The notes below the pieces were generated by a model, which did no database searches, was not told the DNA's origin, and saw only the letters and a program-made list of their open reading frames with translations. A stretch of DNA of 64,000 nt from Caloramator sp. E03. GTDB lineage: Bacteria; Bacillota; Clostridia; Clostridiales; Caloramatoraceae. The first letter of the stretch is position 1; every line of letters starts with the position of its first letter. The translations under genes and the position numbers were made by a program. This document shows, piece after piece, positions 1 to 9,877 of the stretch. The stretch covers positions 372,001 to 436,000 of the forward strand of contig NZ_CP040093.1 of assembly GCF_006016075.1 (NCBI RefSeq), in the 5' to 3' direction.

Positions 1-13
1 AGGGGAGGATATT

Positions 14-142
14 ATGGATATCGGCAATATTAAAATGGTAAAAGAGAATTTGATTGAAATAAAAGAAGTTAACAATAAAGAAAAAAAGCAGGTTGAAACA
101 AAACACGGTTGCATAAAAATGAATGACTATTTCTCATTCTAA
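14..142 (+). CDS. Small hypothetical protein, 42 aa
   Basis: An ATG follows a near-perfect ribosome site (AGGGGAGG at 1-8, five bases away). The 42-residue product is hydrophilic and Lys/Glu-rich, with one Cys near the end and the tail MNDYFSF. It has no signal peptide or membrane segment. The frame is also open from the window edge to this ATG, so it could be the end of a longer gene, but the ribosome site argues for a separate start. It ends two bases before a strong hairpin shared with the opposing spoIVA gene. I do not recognise the family. Confidence 0.5.
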   Translation: MDIGNIKMVKENLIEIKEVNNKEKKQVETKHGCIKMNDYFSF

Positions 143-143
143 C

Positions 144-180
144 AACAAAGCCCCGAAAATTCGGGGCTTTGTTATTTTAT
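144..180. terminator. Bidirectional rho-independent terminator
   Basis: A perfect 14-bp stem (144-157 with 160-173) has a GC-rich core. T-rich flanks lie on both strands. It sits between the convergent small ORF and spoIVA. Confidence 0.9.
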
Positions 181-1658
181 AGTATAATGCAAATCATTCC
201 TCCATTGCCTTCATTTATAATTTTTTGTATGGTCTTTTGTAGTTTTTCCTGTACATCCTCTGGCATCTTGAATAATTTATTTTGTAATCCTTCTTTTACA
301 AGTTCCTCAAGGGTTCTGCCAAACATGTTAGATTGCCATATCTTTTGCGGTTCATTTTCAAATTCTTCTAGCATAGCCTTAACAAGCTCCTCTCCCTGTT
401 TGTCAGTTCCTAAAATTGGTGATACCTCTGTTTGTACATCTGCCCTTATAATATGAAGCGATGGAGCACTTGCTTTAAGTTTTAAGCCATACCTGTTACC
501 TTGTTTTATTACTTCTGGCTCCTCAAGCCTTAGTTCATCTATTTGAGGAGGTACAAGCCCATAGCCTGTTTCCCTTACGTCTTTTAAGGCCTCCGAAATC
601 CTATCATATTCTCTTTTTGCTACAGTTAAATCTTTCATTAAACTCAAAAGTTCATATTCTCCTTCTATATTATAACCTGATATCTCGCCTAAAACTCTAA
701 AGAAAAGTCCATCTTTAACCTTCATAGTTACATTTGCTCTTCCATCACCTAAATTAATTTCATCAAGTTTTACATCTCCAACAAACTCATACTGTTTATA
801 TCCATTTACAGCAGGTTTTATATCCCTTAATTTTTCAAGGGAGTTAACTGAATTTCTTATTGCAACTATAAAATTCTTTTTGAGCCAATGCTCATTTGCA
901 AGGGACTCAACCCATGACGGAAGTTTTATTCCTATTTCTCTTATTGGGAACTCATAAAGTACCTTCTCAAGTATATTGTGTATATCCTCTATTTTCATGT
1001 TAAGTGCATCAACAATATAAACTGGTATACCATATTTTTCTTCCATACTTTTTCTAATAGTTATTGTTTCCGGATTATATGGATGTACAGAGTTTAATAG
1101 TATTATGAAAGGCTTATTAATCTGCTTTAACTCATTTATTACCTTCTCCTCAGGCTCTAAATAATTTTCCCTTGGTATATCTGTTATTGAACCATCAGTT
1201 GTAACAACAAGACCTATTGTTGAATGTTCATTTATCACTTTTCTCGTACCAATCTCTGCAGCTTCAATAAAAGGTATCTCCTCTTCAAACCAAGGAGTTT
1301 TAACCATCCTTGGCTGATCATTTTCAATATGCCCAGTAGCACCATTTACCATATACCCTACACAGTCTACCATTCTAACTCTCATCTTTGCCTTATCGTT
1401 AAGCTCAATTTCAACTGCTTCTTCATTTGGAATGAATTTTGGTTCAACAGTAGTAATAGTCCTTCCTGATCCACTTTGAGGCAGTGTATCCTTAGCCCTC
1501 TCCTTTTTATAATTATTACTTATATTCGGTATTACAAGTAATTCCATAAACCTTCTAATAAATGTAGATTTACCTGTCCTTACTGGTCCAACTACTCCTA
1601 CGTATATATCTCCTTGGGTTCTTTCTGCTATATCACGGTATATATCAAATTCTTCCAC
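177..1658 (-). CDS. spoIVA: Stage IV sporulation protein A (spore coat morphogenetic ATPase)
   Basis: SpoIVA hydrolyses ATP to polymerise into the basement layer of the spore coat on the forespore's outer membrane; it is made in the mother cell. The 493-aa length matches the family (about 492). The N-terminal stretch EFDIYRDIAERTQGDIYVG and the P-loop GPVRTGKST (residues 24-32) are family hallmarks, as is the hydrophobic ending GGMICIIL. The start is GTG, seven bases after GGAGG. A sigma-E promoter is expected; only a weak -10-like CAGACAAT is visible upstream, so I do not call one. It is transcribed away from the patatin gene and follows gpsA on the same strand, separated by the patatin. Confidence 0.97.
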   Translation of the reverse strand: MEEFDIYRDIAERTQGDIYVGVVGPVRTGKSTFIRRFMELLVIPNISNNYKKERAKDTLPQSGSGRTITTVEPKFIPNEEAVEIELNDKAKMRVRMVDCVGYMVNGATGHIENDQPRMVKTPWFEEEIPFIEAAEIGTRKVINEHSTIGLVVTTDGSITDIPRENYLEPEEKVINELKQINKPFIILLNSVHPYNPETITIRKSMEEKYGIPVYIVDALNMKIEDIHNILEKVLYEFPIREIGIKLPSWVESLANEHWLKKNFIVAIRNSVNSLEKLRDIKPAVNGYKQYEFVGDVKLDEINLGDGRANVTMKVKDGLFFRVLGEISGYNIEGEYELLSLMKDLTVAKREYDRISEALKDVRETGYGLVPPQIDELRLEEPEVIKQGNRYGLKLKASAPSLHIIRADVQTEVSPILGTDKQGEELVKAMLEEFENEPQKIWQSNMFGRTLEELVKEGLQNKLFKMPEDVQEKLQKTIQKIINEGNGGMICIIL

Positions 1659-1814
1659 AGCCCTACCTCCTATTTATATTTATCTTTTTTATATATATTG
1701 TCTGTCCATTTTTTTTAGAACAAAAAGTTTATTCAAATCACTTGCAGTTGATGTTTAATACTTCTGTAACAACAATTCCATTTTATACATATAGTAATTT
1801 TAGAGGTGATTTTT

Positions 1815-2732
1815 TTGTTAATTGCTGATTGTGTTTTTGAAGGTGGAGGAATAAAAGGAATTGGATTAGTAGGTGCTGTATGTTATTTGGAAGAAAAAGG
1901 CTACAAATGGAATAAACTTGCAGGTACGTCAGCCGGAGCAATAGTTGCTTCACTGTTATCAGCTAACTACTCAGGAAATGAAATTAAAAAAATGATATTT
2001 GATTTCGACTTTGAAAATATTTTTATCAAAGAAACTTCAGCTTTTCTTTCAGCTAAAAATCCCATAAATTTATTTATAGAAAAAGGCATCATATCAGGAA
2101 ATTTAATAGAAAATTGGATAAGAAATATTCTTTTAAATAAAAGTATAAGTACATTTAAAGATGTATCTTTGAATGGTGAATCAAGGCTTAAAATAATAGC
2201 ATCAGATATTACAAGACAAGAACTTTTAATTCTTCCTGATGACCTTATTAAATATAATATTGAACCGCTAAATTTTGAAATTGCAAAAGCCGTCAGAATG
2301 AGTATAAGCATTCCATTTTTATTTAAACCAGTTAAATTAAAATACAATAATACATTTAGCTATATAATTGATGGAGGCATTTTAAGCAACTATCCCGTAT
2401 GGATTTTTGACGTTCAATCTAAGCCTCGTTGGCCAACCTTTGGTTTTAAGCTCATAGAACCTAATGTTTCAAAGACTTTCCTTGGAAAGACAGACTTTAT
2501 TTCATACACTCTTGATATTATAAACACGCTTTTATCAAAAAATGAAGAAATCTATGTAAAGGAAAAGGATTGGGTTAGAACTATTCCTATACCTACACTT
2601 GGAATAAAAACAATAGAATTCAACTTATCTGAAAAAAAGAAAAAAGCTTTATTTGAATCTGGATATAACTCAGCTAAAAAATTTTTAGATTCCTGGAACT
2701 TTGAAAAATATGTATTAACTTATCGCAAATAA
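1815..2732 (+). CDS. Patatin-like phospholipase family protein
   Basis: This is a probable serine acyl-hydrolase using a Ser-Asp dyad. From the N-terminus it shows the oxyanion motif GGGIKG (residues 10-15), the nucleophile elbow GTSAG (Ser39) and, further on, DGG with the likely catalytic Asp. There is no signal peptide, so it is probably cytoplasmic. I place the start at TTG 1815 because the upstream in-frame GTG (1806) lies inside the Shine-Dalgarno GAGGTGAT; that gives 305 aa. It is divergent from spoIVA and ends in a terminator shared with gpsA. Its substrate is unknown. Placement beside spoIVA hints at, but does not show, a role in lipid turnover. Confidence 0.88.
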   Translation: MLIADCVFEGGGIKGIGLVGAVCYLEEKGYKWNKLAGTSAGAIVASLLSANYSGNEIKKMIFDFDFENIFIKETSAFLSAKNPINLFIEKGIISGNLIENWIRNILLNKSISTFKDVSLNGESRLKIIASDITRQELLILPDDLIKYNIEPLNFEIAKAVRMSISIPFLFKPVKLKYNNTFSYIIDGGILSNYPVWIFDVQSKPRWPTFGFKLIEPNVSKTFLGKTDFISYTLDIINTLLSKNEEIYVKEKDWVRTIPIPTLGIKTIEFNLSEKKKKALFESGYNSAKKFLDSWNFEKYVLTYRK

Positions 2733-2765
2733 AAAGATCAGATTTTACTGATCTTTTTTTATTTC
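2731..2765. terminator. Bidirectional terminator, patatin / gpsA
   Basis: The hairpin AAAAAGATCAG / CTGATCTTTTT has a short ATTTTA loop and is flanked by an A-run on one side and a T-run on the other. It lies between convergent genes. Confidence 0.85.
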
Positions 2766-3782
2766 CTATTTTAATACCATTTGTGCTACTTCTTCAATTT
2801 CATGCTTTTTATCCCTTAACATAAGCTCAGACACTGCATACTTTGGGTTTTTGCCTTCAAATAATACTTTATAAAGTTCAGTTGTAATGGGCATCTCCAC
2901 GCCAATTTTTTGAGAAAGCTCATAAGTAGACTTTGTTGTGTTTATACCTTCAACTACCATTTTAACTTCAGAGGTTGCTTCTTCAACAGTTTTCCCCTGA
3001 CCAATTAATATACCTGCTCGCCTGTTTCTTGAATGCATACTTGTACAAGTAACTATAAGATCACCTATTCCTGAAAGCCCAGCAAAGGTTAAAGGCTGAG
3101 CTCCAAGAGCAACTCCAAGTCTAGCTATTTCCGCAATACCTCTTGTCATTAAAGCAGCCTTAGTATTATCTCCATATCCTAATCCATCAGATACACCTGC
3201 AGCAAGAGCAATAATATTCTTTACTGCTCCCCCTACTTCAACACCTATTATATCAGTATTAGTATATACTCTAAATTTTGGAGTTATAAAAACATCCTGT
3301 ATGTACTCAGCCACCTGAATACTTTTTGATGATGATACAACAGTTGTCGGAATATCCTTTGAAACTTCCTCAGCATGGCTTGGGCCTGACAGGACAGCAA
3401 CATTATTTTCTGGGAAATGCTCCTCAATAATCTCAGACATTCTTTTAAAGGTAGCATTTTCTATCCCCTTTGCAAGGCTTACAAATGTTTGATCTTTTTT
3501 TACCACTCCTTTTAAACTTATGCAAACTTGTCTTACAGCATGGGAGGGTACGGCCATAACTATTATTTCACATCCTTCAATACACTTTCCTATATCTTCA
3601 AATGCTTTTATATTTGTTGGCATCAAAACCCCTGGAAGATACCTTATGTTTTCCCTTGTTCTATTTATCTCTTCTAAAAGAGATATATTTCTATCCCATA
3701 TTGAAATATCATAGCTTTTTTTTGAAAGGAGTACGGCTATTGCACTTCCCCAACTCCCTGCACCTAATATTGAAATTTTCAT
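2766..3782 (-). CDS. gpsA: Glycerol-3-phosphate dehydrogenase [NAD(P)+]
   Basis: GpsA reduces dihydroxyacetone phosphate to sn-glycerol-3-phosphate, the backbone for phospholipid synthesis. The 338-aa protein has the N-terminal Rossmann motif GAGSWG (residues 7-12). It also has the conserved GPSHAEEV and the [13 protein letters not shown] segment carrying the catalytic lysine. The ribosome site GAGGTGAG lies just before the ATG. It follows der by ten bases on the same strand and is presumably co-transcribed with it. der-gpsA-spoIVA is a common Firmicutes order. Confidence 0.97.
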   Translation of the reverse strand: MKISILGAGSWGSAIAVLLSKKSYDISIWDRNISLLEEINRTRENIRYLPGVLMPTNIKAFEDIGKCIEGCEIIVMAVPSHAVRQVCISLKGVVKKDQTFVSLAKGIENATFKRMSEIIEEHFPENNVAVLSGPSHAEEVSKDIPTTVVSSSKSIQVAEYIQDVFITPKFRVYTNTDIIGVEVGGAVKNIIALAAGVSDGLGYGDNTKAALMTRGIAEIARLGVALGAQPLTFAGLSGIGDLIVTCTSMHSRNRRAGILIGQGKTVEEATSEVKMVVEGINTTKSTYELSQKIGVEMPITTELYKVLFEGKNPKYAVSELMLRDKKHEIEEVAQMVLK

Positions 3783-3792
3783 AAGCTCACCT

Positions 3793-5112
3793 CTAATCCT
3801 CTTTCTTGGCTTTGAATATTAGCCTAATCGGTGTCCCATCAAGTCCAAAGTGTTGTCTTAACTGATTTTCAAGATATCTCTCATAAGAAAAATGAACTAT
3901 TTCAGAATCATTTACAAAGAAAACAAAAGTTGGTGGCTTCGTAGAAACCTGAGTTACATAGTATATTTTAAGTGCCTTACCTTTTTCTATTGGAGGCTGT
4001 TTCATCATAACCGCCTCACTTATAACCTCATTTAATACACCTGTCTTAATCCTTAAAGCATGTTGGCTTGCTACATACTTTATAAGCTCAATCATTTTAG
4101 GTATTTTAAGCCCTGTCTTTGCTGATATAAAAGAAATAGGAGCATAGGAAATAAAAGAAAGTTTGTTTCTTATAATCTTGGTAAATTCATTCATTGTTTT
4201 ATCGTCTTTTTCAACAGCATCCCATTTATTTACAACTATTATAACTCCTTTTCCAGCTTCATGCGCAAGTCCTGCTATCTTCTCATCCTGCTCTGTAACT
4301 CCTTCAGTACCATCAATCATAACAAGACATACATCCGCCCTTTCAATAGCTGCAATTGCTCTTAGAACACTATATCTTTCAACTTCTTCCTTAACTTTAC
4401 TCTTTCTTCTTATTCCTGCTGTATCTATAAACAAAAATCTATCTTCACCAATTTGTACCAAGCTATCTATTGCATCTCTTGTTGTCCCAGGAATGTCACT
4501 TACAATAGAGCGTTCCTCACCTGTTAATCTATTTAAAAGAGATGATTTTCCAGCATTAGGCTTACCTATTATTGCCACTTTAATCTCTGCCTCATCCTCT
4601 TCCCCGTCATCCTTATCCTTAAAATGTTTTATTATCTCATCTAGCATATCTCCAAGTCCTAGTCCTAAGGATGCAGATATTGTTACAGGATCTCCAATTC
4701 CAAGGCTGTAAAATTCAAAAGCATTAGCTTCAAGGCTTAAATTATCAACCTTATTTACTACAAGTACAACAGGCTTTTTAGTCTTCCTTAACATTGATGC
4801 AACTTCATTATCTGCAGGAGTTAATCCTTCCTTTCCATCTACCATAAAAACTATAACATCTGCCGTTTCTATTGCAATTTCTGCCTGCCTCCTCATCTGC
4901 TTTAAAATTATATCCTCACTTTCAGGTTCAATACCTCCTGTATCAATAAGCGTGAACTTATGTCCAAGCCATTCGCTTTCACAATAAATCCTATCCCTTG
5001 TAACTCCGGGTGTATCTTCAATAATTGCTATTCTTTTTCCTGCAAGTCTGTTAAATAATGTAGATTTACCTACGTTTGGTCTTCCAACTATTGCAACTAT
5101 TGGTTTTGCCAT
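3793..5112 (-). CDS. der: Ribosome biogenesis GTPase Der (EngA)
   Basis: Der is an essential tandem-domain GTPase acting in 50S subunit assembly. The 439-aa protein has two G domains, the first with P-loop GRPNVGKST (residues 10-18), the second with GKPNAGKSS near residue 185. Each has DTAG/DTGG switch motifs and NKVD/NKWD specificity motifs. A C-terminal KH-like domain follows. Its start overlaps the end of the DUF512 gene by 16 bases, so translation is probably coupled. gpsA follows closely. Confidence 0.97.
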   Translation of the reverse strand: MAKPIVAIVGRPNVGKSTLFNRLAGKRIAIIEDTPGVTRDRIYCESEWLGHKFTLIDTGGIEPESEDIILKQMRRQAEIAIETADVIVFMVDGKEGLTPADNEVASMLRKTKKPVVLVVNKVDNLSLEANAFEFYSLGIGDPVTISASLGLGLGDMLDEIIKHFKDKDDGEEDEAEIKVAIIGKPNAGKSSLLNRLTGEERSIVSDIPGTTRDAIDSLVQIGEDRFLFIDTAGIRRKSKVKEEVERYSVLRAIAAIERADVCLVMIDGTEGVTEQDEKIAGLAHEAGKGVIIVVNKWDAVEKDDKTMNEFTKIIRNKLSFISYAPISFISAKTGLKIPKMIELIKYVASQHALRIKTGVLNEVISEAVMMKQPPIEKGKALKIYYVTQVSTKPPTFVFFVNDSEIVHFSYERYLENQLRQHFGLDGTPIRLIFKAKKED

Positions 5113-6419
5113 TTTATCACCTCTTCTTCAATATTTTCAATCAAATCTTCTCCTGTATATTCACAAACAACTATTTTTACTTTAAGTTCTCTTTCAATAT
5201 CTTCTATCTTTACATCGTCAAGGAATACATCCTCACCAGCTTTTAACATATTCTTAGATATTAACAGTATCTTTTCCTTTATAGTACCTTTTAACTGTGA
5301 AATTATATCCCTACCAGTTAAAAGACCAGAAACATTAATTTTTTCTCCAAAATAGTTATTTACAATAGGATATATTTTTATTTTAACATTTAACTTTTCT
5401 TCAACTTCGTTTAGTACTCCTTTTAAGAATTCATATATTAAAGTTCCTGTAACAATGGCAAATTCCATACCTTTACCATCAATATTACAAAATTTTAGTC
5501 CTGTCTTAACCGAGTTTTCAAAATATCTTGCCATTCCTATTCCATCTTCAAGTTGTGAAAAGTCATCATAATGCTCAAATTCTGGTAAATACTTTCCTGA
5601 TATGAGATAAAACTCATCCGCAAGCCTTATAAAAGGTTCCCCAACTTCTTTGATAAAGTTTTCTTGAATTGGCTTAACCATATCGATAACTTTAGCTGCA
5701 AGAATTTTATCATAGCTTTTTAAATTACTGCTTTTATCTCTATATTTAGTAATCCCAACAGGAACTACAGCAACCTTTGAAATAGAAGGATAAAACTTAA
5801 AAAGATCATTAATAGTGTTAATAAGTTCCTGTCCGTCATTTATTCCAGGGCAAAGTACAATCTGACAGCTTATTTGTATTCCCCCTTCTGTAAGCATCTT
5901 AAGCTGCTCTAAAATTCTGCCCGCCTTTTTATTATTTAGCATTTTAACCCTAAGCTCTGGATTTGTTGTGTGAACCGACACATTAATTGGACTTATTCTA
6001 TATTTTATTATCCTTTTTAAGTCATCATCTGTAAGGTTTGTTAAAGTAACAAAGTTACCTTGTAAAAATGAAAGCCTTGAATCATCATCCTTAACATAAA
6101 GGCTTTCCCTCATTCCCTTTGGGAGCTGGTCGATAAAGCAGAATATACATTTATTATGGCACCTTTTTGGGCTATCCATAGAAGGATCATAGACATCAAG
6201 TCCCATATCATCATAAAAATCCTTTTTAACACAAGCCTTGCAGATCTCTCCAGTTTTCTTTTTAAAATCTATATTTATTTTTTCATCACAAATTAAAAAC
6301 TTATATTCTATAATATCTCCAATTTCATTGCCATTTATTGAAAGAAGTATATCCCCTTCTTCAATTCCAATCTTCTCACCTATACTTTTTTTTGCAACGT
6401 TTCTTACTTCAATACTCAT
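5097..6419 (-). CDS. DUF512 family protein, PDZ plus radical-SAM-like iron-sulfur protein
   Basis: The 440-aa protein has an N-terminal PDZ-like segment (about residues 1-60). A cysteine set CHNKCIFCF (C87, C91, C94) fits a radical-SAM 4Fe-4S site (CxxxCxxC). The C-terminal part matches the DUF512 family as I remember it. No function is established to my knowledge. It overlaps der by 16 bases, an arrangement frequent in Clostridia, which suggests a link to ribosome or translation biology. The ribosome site is GGAG, ten bases before the ATG. Upstream lies a structured inverted repeat rather than an obvious promoter. Confidence 0.88.
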   Translation of the reverse strand: MSIEVRNVAKKSIGEKIGIEEGDILLSINGNEIGDIIEYKFLICDEKINIDFKKKTGEICKACVKKDFYDDMGLDVYDPSMDSPKRCHNKCIFCFIDQLPKGMRESLYVKDDDSRLSFLQGNFVTLTNLTDDDLKRIIKYRISPINVSVHTTNPELRVKMLNNKKAGRILEQLKMLTEGGIQISCQIVLCPGINDGQELINTINDLFKFYPSISKVAVVPVGITKYRDKSSNLKSYDKILAAKVIDMVKPIQENFIKEVGEPFIRLADEFYLISGKYLPEFEHYDDFSQLEDGIGMARYFENSVKTGLKFCNIDGKGMEFAIVTGTLIYEFLKGVLNEVEEKLNVKIKIYPIVNNYFGEKINVSGLLTGRDIISQLKGTIKEKILLISKNMLKAGEDVFLDDVKIEDIERELKVKIVVCEYTGEDLIENIEEEVIKWQNQ

Positions 6420-6523
6420 CTATCTTCAACTCCATATTGAATTTCATATTGAATGATACCATTTTATAAAATAAATAGCAAGTTTTAATAAGGATTAATT
6501 TCTTTTGCACATATAATAAACAA

Positions 6524-6622
6524 CCCATATACTGCTAAGTTTACATAAAGCTATTTCAAGAAGAGCACAAATATATGCTTTAAACTTCTTTTACATAGCA
6601 AAACAACCAAACAGTATACGGG
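6524..6622 (-). other. Long inverted-repeat / putative structured RNA element
   Basis: Arms CCCATATACTG (6524-6534) and CAGTATACGGG (6612-6622) pair over 11 positions, with one G-U if read as minus-strand RNA. The enclosed 77 bases can form further short nested helices in that RNA: GCUAU/AUAGC, AGAAG/CUUCU and AGCA/UGCU. It lies between the histidine kinase stop and the DUF512 start. It has no strong T-run. It could be a terminator or attenuator, an unclassified RNA, or the remnant of a small mobile repeat. Confidence 0.45.
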
Positions 6623-6645
6623 CCTTTTAATCAGAAATATTAAAA

Positions 6646-8391
6646 TTACTCTTTATTTTTAATATTTACGCAAGGTAAATATACACTAAATGTTGTCCCC
6701 TTGCCTATCTGACTTTCAACCTTTATATCACCTTTTAATATTGTTAGTATATGCTTTACAATTGCAAGTCCAAGGCCTGTTCCGCCTACATTTCTTGATC
6801 TTGCTTTATCAACCCTGTAAAATCTCTCAAAAAGCCTTGGGATGTGTTCTTTAGATATTCCTATTCCGTTATCCTTAATATCAATCCTTATCATATTGTT
6901 TTCCATTGTCTCAATAACCTCTACCTTGCCATCCTTTGGTGTATACTTTATAGCATTATCTATAAGATTTATAAGCATTTGTTTTAGTTTATCACTATCA
7001 CCATATATATATAAATCTTCATCATGCTGTTTATAGGAAAATGTTATGCCTTTATTTCTGGCAACTGGCTCCATAATAAAGAATATCTCTTCCAAGGATT
7101 TATTTACATTAATTTTTTCAAAGTTAGCGCTAAAATCCTTATTTTCAAGCTCCGATAAAATTAAAATATCGTTTATTAAACGTGTAAGTCTTTCTGATTC
7201 AACATAAATTATATCTAAAAACTTATCCCTGTCGCTTTTATTTTCAACATATTTTAAAGTTTCAGCAAATCCTTTTATAGAAGTTAAAGGTGTTCTAAGT
7301 TCATGGGATACATTTGCAACAAAATCAGATCTAATCTTTTCTAAAGTTTTTAATTTAGTAACGTTTTGAATAACAAGGCAAAGACCTATGTTCTCTTTAT
7401 TCTTCTCATAGTTTACTACATTTACAGCTTTGATCCTTAAATATATGGGATTTGGGTGACTTATTACTACTTCAGTTTCAATGTCCCCACCACATTTTAT
7501 TATATTTTCAATTTCATTGCTCCTTATAACCTCAATAAAGTGTTTTCCTTCAACATCATCTTTAATAGAAAAGAGTTCTTTTGCTGCAGGGTTCATAAGA
7601 AGTATTTTTTCATTATTATCTACAACAATAACTCCATCTTCCATACTAGTTAATATTGATTTAAGCTTATTTTTTTTATCTAACAGATCATTTATAGTTT
7701 CCTGAAGCCTATCTGCCATAAGATCAAAAGCATGTCCAAGTTGCCCCATCTCATCGTATGAAGTTAGGTTTATTCTTTTATCATACTGTCCTAAAGCTAT
7801 ATTAGTAGCAATTTTTGTCATTTGAATTATTGGGCTTGTAAATCTATTTATAAAAATAAAGGCTAATAAAGAACAAAAGAAAACTCCAAATATAATTGTA
7901 AAAATAATAATTTCAGTTATCTGTTTTTTTACAAAGTCTATATTGTATAAAGGCATAGAAAGTCTTATAACATATACTTGATTGTTAGAATAAAATCTTA
8001 AGGCATAATAATACATATAGATGTTTTCTGTATTACTATATCTTAAAGATTCTCCTTCCCCACTGTATAAAGCAGCTTTAAATTCTGCCCTATTTGAATG
8101 GTTTTCAAGCTTTATACTAGATACATCCGATTCACCTATTACCTTACCATCCTGCCTAATTAAAGTTATCCTTTTCCCTGTTTTATTTTTTAATTCTATT
8201 GCAATATCATCATAGGTTTTATTTGCATCAATGTCTTTAAAATAAATTTCAATGAGCTTTGCATTAGACTTTAAACTATCCCTTACGTTTTTTATTATTA
8301 TGTTTTTGGTAAATCTAAAGGACATGTATCCTGTAAAAGTAACTCCAAATAAAAGTATAAGAAACATGAACAAATAAAGCTTTTTTCTCAT
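6646..8391 (-). CDS. Sensor histidine kinase (PhoR/ResE/WalK-like)
   Basis: This is a membrane sensor kinase of 581 aa. Transmembrane segments lie at about 5-24 and 159-183 and enclose an extracytoplasmic sensor loop of about 135 residues. They are followed by HAMP (about 184-236), a PAS domain (about 245-345) and HisKA with the phospho-acceptor His363 in VSHELRTPL. The HATPase part has the N box, DNGIGI and GGTGLGLAIV. It lies 13 bases after its response regulator, so the two form a pair. The domain layout matches the Firmicutes PhoR family, but the signal sensed cannot be read from the sequence. Confidence 0.93.
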   Translation of the reverse strand: MRKKLYLFMFLILLFGVTFTGYMSFRFTKNIIIKNVRDSLKSNAKLIEIYFKDIDANKTYDDIAIELKNKTGKRITLIRQDGKVIGESDVSSIKLENHSNRAEFKAALYSGEGESLRYSNTENIYMYYYALRFYSNNQVYVIRLSMPLYNIDFVKKQITEIIIFTIIFGVFFCSLLAFIFINRFTSPIIQMTKIATNIALGQYDKRINLTSYDEMGQLGHAFDLMADRLQETINDLLDKKNKLKSILTSMEDGVIVVDNNEKILLMNPAAKELFSIKDDVEGKHFIEVIRSNEIENIIKCGGDIETEVVISHPNPIYLRIKAVNVVNYEKNKENIGLCLVIQNVTKLKTLEKIRSDFVANVSHELRTPLTSIKGFAETLKYVENKSDRDKFLDIIYVESERLTRLINDILILSELENKDFSANFEKINVNKSLEEIFFIMEPVARNKGITFSYKQHDEDLYIYGDSDKLKQMLINLIDNAIKYTPKDGKVEVIETMENNMIRIDIKDNGIGISKEHIPRLFERFYRVDKARSRNVGGTGLGLAIVKHILTILKGDIKVESQIGKGTTFSVYLPCVNIKNKE

Positions 8392-8404
8392 AAATATACC
8401 TTCG

Positions 8405-9094
8405 CTATTCCTTAAATTTATATCCTATACCTCTAATAGTTTCAATATATCTTGGATTTTTATCATCATCCTCAATTTTTTGCCTTAAATGTCTTACATG
8501 AACATCAACAGTTCGCGTTTCACCATAATATTCATATCCCCATATCTTATCAAGCAAAAAATCTCTTGTTAAAACCTTACCCTTATTTAATATTAAAATC
8601 TTTAAAAGCTCAAATTCTTTTAATGTCAAATCAACCTTATTACCTGATTTTAAAACTTCATGTTTATCAAAATCAATAACAAGATTATCAAACTTTAAAA
8701 CTTTAGTGCTTTCTTCCTTTTTATTTCTCCTTAATATTGCCTTTATCCTTGCAAGAAGCTCTCTTACAGAAAATGGCTTTGTAATATAATCATCAGCACC
8801 AAGCTCAAGACCTAATATCTTATCAAACTCTTCTCCCTTGGCAGTAAGCATAATAATAGGTATCTGCTCTATTTCCTTATCCTTTTTAATTAACTTACAC
8901 ATTTCAAATCCGTCAATTCCAGGAAGCATCACATCAAGAAGTATTAAATCAGGTTTTTCATCTTTTGCTATTTTAAGTCCCTCGTTTCCATCAAATGCAT
9001 ATAAAATCTTATACCCGTTCATTTCAAGGTTATATTTTATAAGTTCAACAATGTTTGATTCATCATCGATTATTAATATCTTTTCTCCCGGCAT
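8405..9094 (-). CDS. OmpR-family response regulator (PhoP-like)
   Basis: The 229-aa regulator has a receiver domain (IIDDESN acidic pocket, phospho-acceptor Asp in LILLDVMLPG, switch TAKG, conserved Lys in ITKPFS). A C-terminal winged helix ending in TVDVHVRHLRQKIE...GIGYKF binds DNA. It is encoded just upstream of the cognate kinase and 10 bases after pgeF. The ribosome site AGGAGG precedes the ATG. The regulon is unknown; PhoP, ResD or WalR type cannot be separated by eye, so I leave out a symbol. Confidence 0.93.
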   Translation of the reverse strand: MPGEKILIIDDESNIVELIKYNLEMNGYKILYAFDGNEGLKIAKDEKPDLILLDVMLPGIDGFEMCKLIKKDKEIEQIPIIMLTAKGEEFDKILGLELGADDYITKPFSVRELLARIKAILRRNKKEESTKVLKFDNLVIDFDKHEVLKSGNKVDLTLKEFELLKILILNKGKVLTRDFLLDKIWGYEYYGETRTVDVHVRHLRQKIEDDDKNPRYIETIRGIGYKFKE

Positions 9095-9104
9095 AACATA
9101 CCTC

Positions 9105-9863
9105 CTATATTAATTGAATAAAGGCGCCAAGTCTTCCTCTGGTACCATTTTCTTTCCTATATGAATAAAACATATCTCTATTGCAGGCTGTACACAAACT
9201 AAGTAAATCTATTTGAGTTTTATCAATACCGCAAGCTAAAATCTGTTTAATGTTTTCGTTCCATAAATCAACATAATATTTTTCATTATCCTTATAATTA
9301 TATTTAAACTTTATAGCAACATCAAAACCTACTTCAAAACAGCATGGACCTATTGAAGGGCCAATAGCTACAATCATGCTGTCTTTGCTGCAACCCATTT
9401 TTTTAATCATATAATCTATAACTTTATAAGTTATTTCCTTATCGGTTCCCCTCCAGCCAGCATGTATTGCCGCAATAGTATTATTTATATAATCACAAAC
9501 CAAAACTGGAACGCAATCAGCAGTTAAAACTCCAACTGCCACGTTCTTTAAGGAGGTTATAAGCCCATCGCCTTCTTTCCCAACAACATACTCATAATTT
9601 TTTTCATCTACTACATAAAAATTACTTCCGTGAACCTGTTTTAGATAGACATATTTAAAATTCATATTAGCTGCTTTAAATATCCTTTTATAGTTTATGT
9701 TTATTTTTTCTTTTTCATATATATTAAATGCATTTAGGCTAAAATCTTTATTTCCTTCATCTATCTTTGTGCTAAAAAAATGCCTTACATTCTTTATCTT
9801 TTCAAGTTTAGGTGAGCATATAAATTCTAATCCCTCATGCTTTTTCACAATATATTTTTCCAT
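9105..9863 (-). CDS. pgeF: Peptidoglycan editing factor PgeF (YfiH/YlmD, laccase-domain)
   Basis: This family (DUF152) hydrolyses wrongly incorporated cell-wall precursors in E. coli; purine nucleoside activity has also been reported for relatives. The 252-aa protein carries the metal/active-site motifs KQVHGSN, TADCVPVLV and AAIHAGWRG, with the conserved His-Cys-His set. The start at ATG 9863 follows AGGTGATTTG; the preceding TTG codon is too close to the ribosome site. It lies between nrdG and the two-component genes. The ylmC/ylmD neighbourhood downstream of sigG in Bacillus is preserved here with nrd genes inserted. Confidence 0.92.
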   Translation of the reverse strand: MEKYIVKKHEGLEFICSPKLEKIKNVRHFFSTKIDEGNKDFSLNAFNIYEKEKININYKRIFKAANMNFKYVYLKQVHGSNFYVVDEKNYEYVVGKEGDGLITSLKNVAVGVLTADCVPVLVCDYINNTIAAIHAGWRGTDKEITYKVIDYMIKKMGCSKDSMIVAIGPSIGPCCFEVGFDVAIKFKYNYKDNEKYYVDLWNENIKQILACGIDKTQIDLLSLCTACNRDMFYSYRKENGTRGRLGAFIQLI

Positions 9864-9877
9864 CAAATCACCTATCT

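Noticed and set aside
1768-1796. Sigma-K-like promoter AACA-16-CATATAGTA before the patatin gene
   Set aside because: The start site would fall on the ribosome site at 1803, and such AT-rich matches arise often by chance.
1806-1814. Upstream GTG start for the patatin gene
   Set aside because: It lies inside the Shine-Dalgarno sequence; TTG 1815 has proper spacing.
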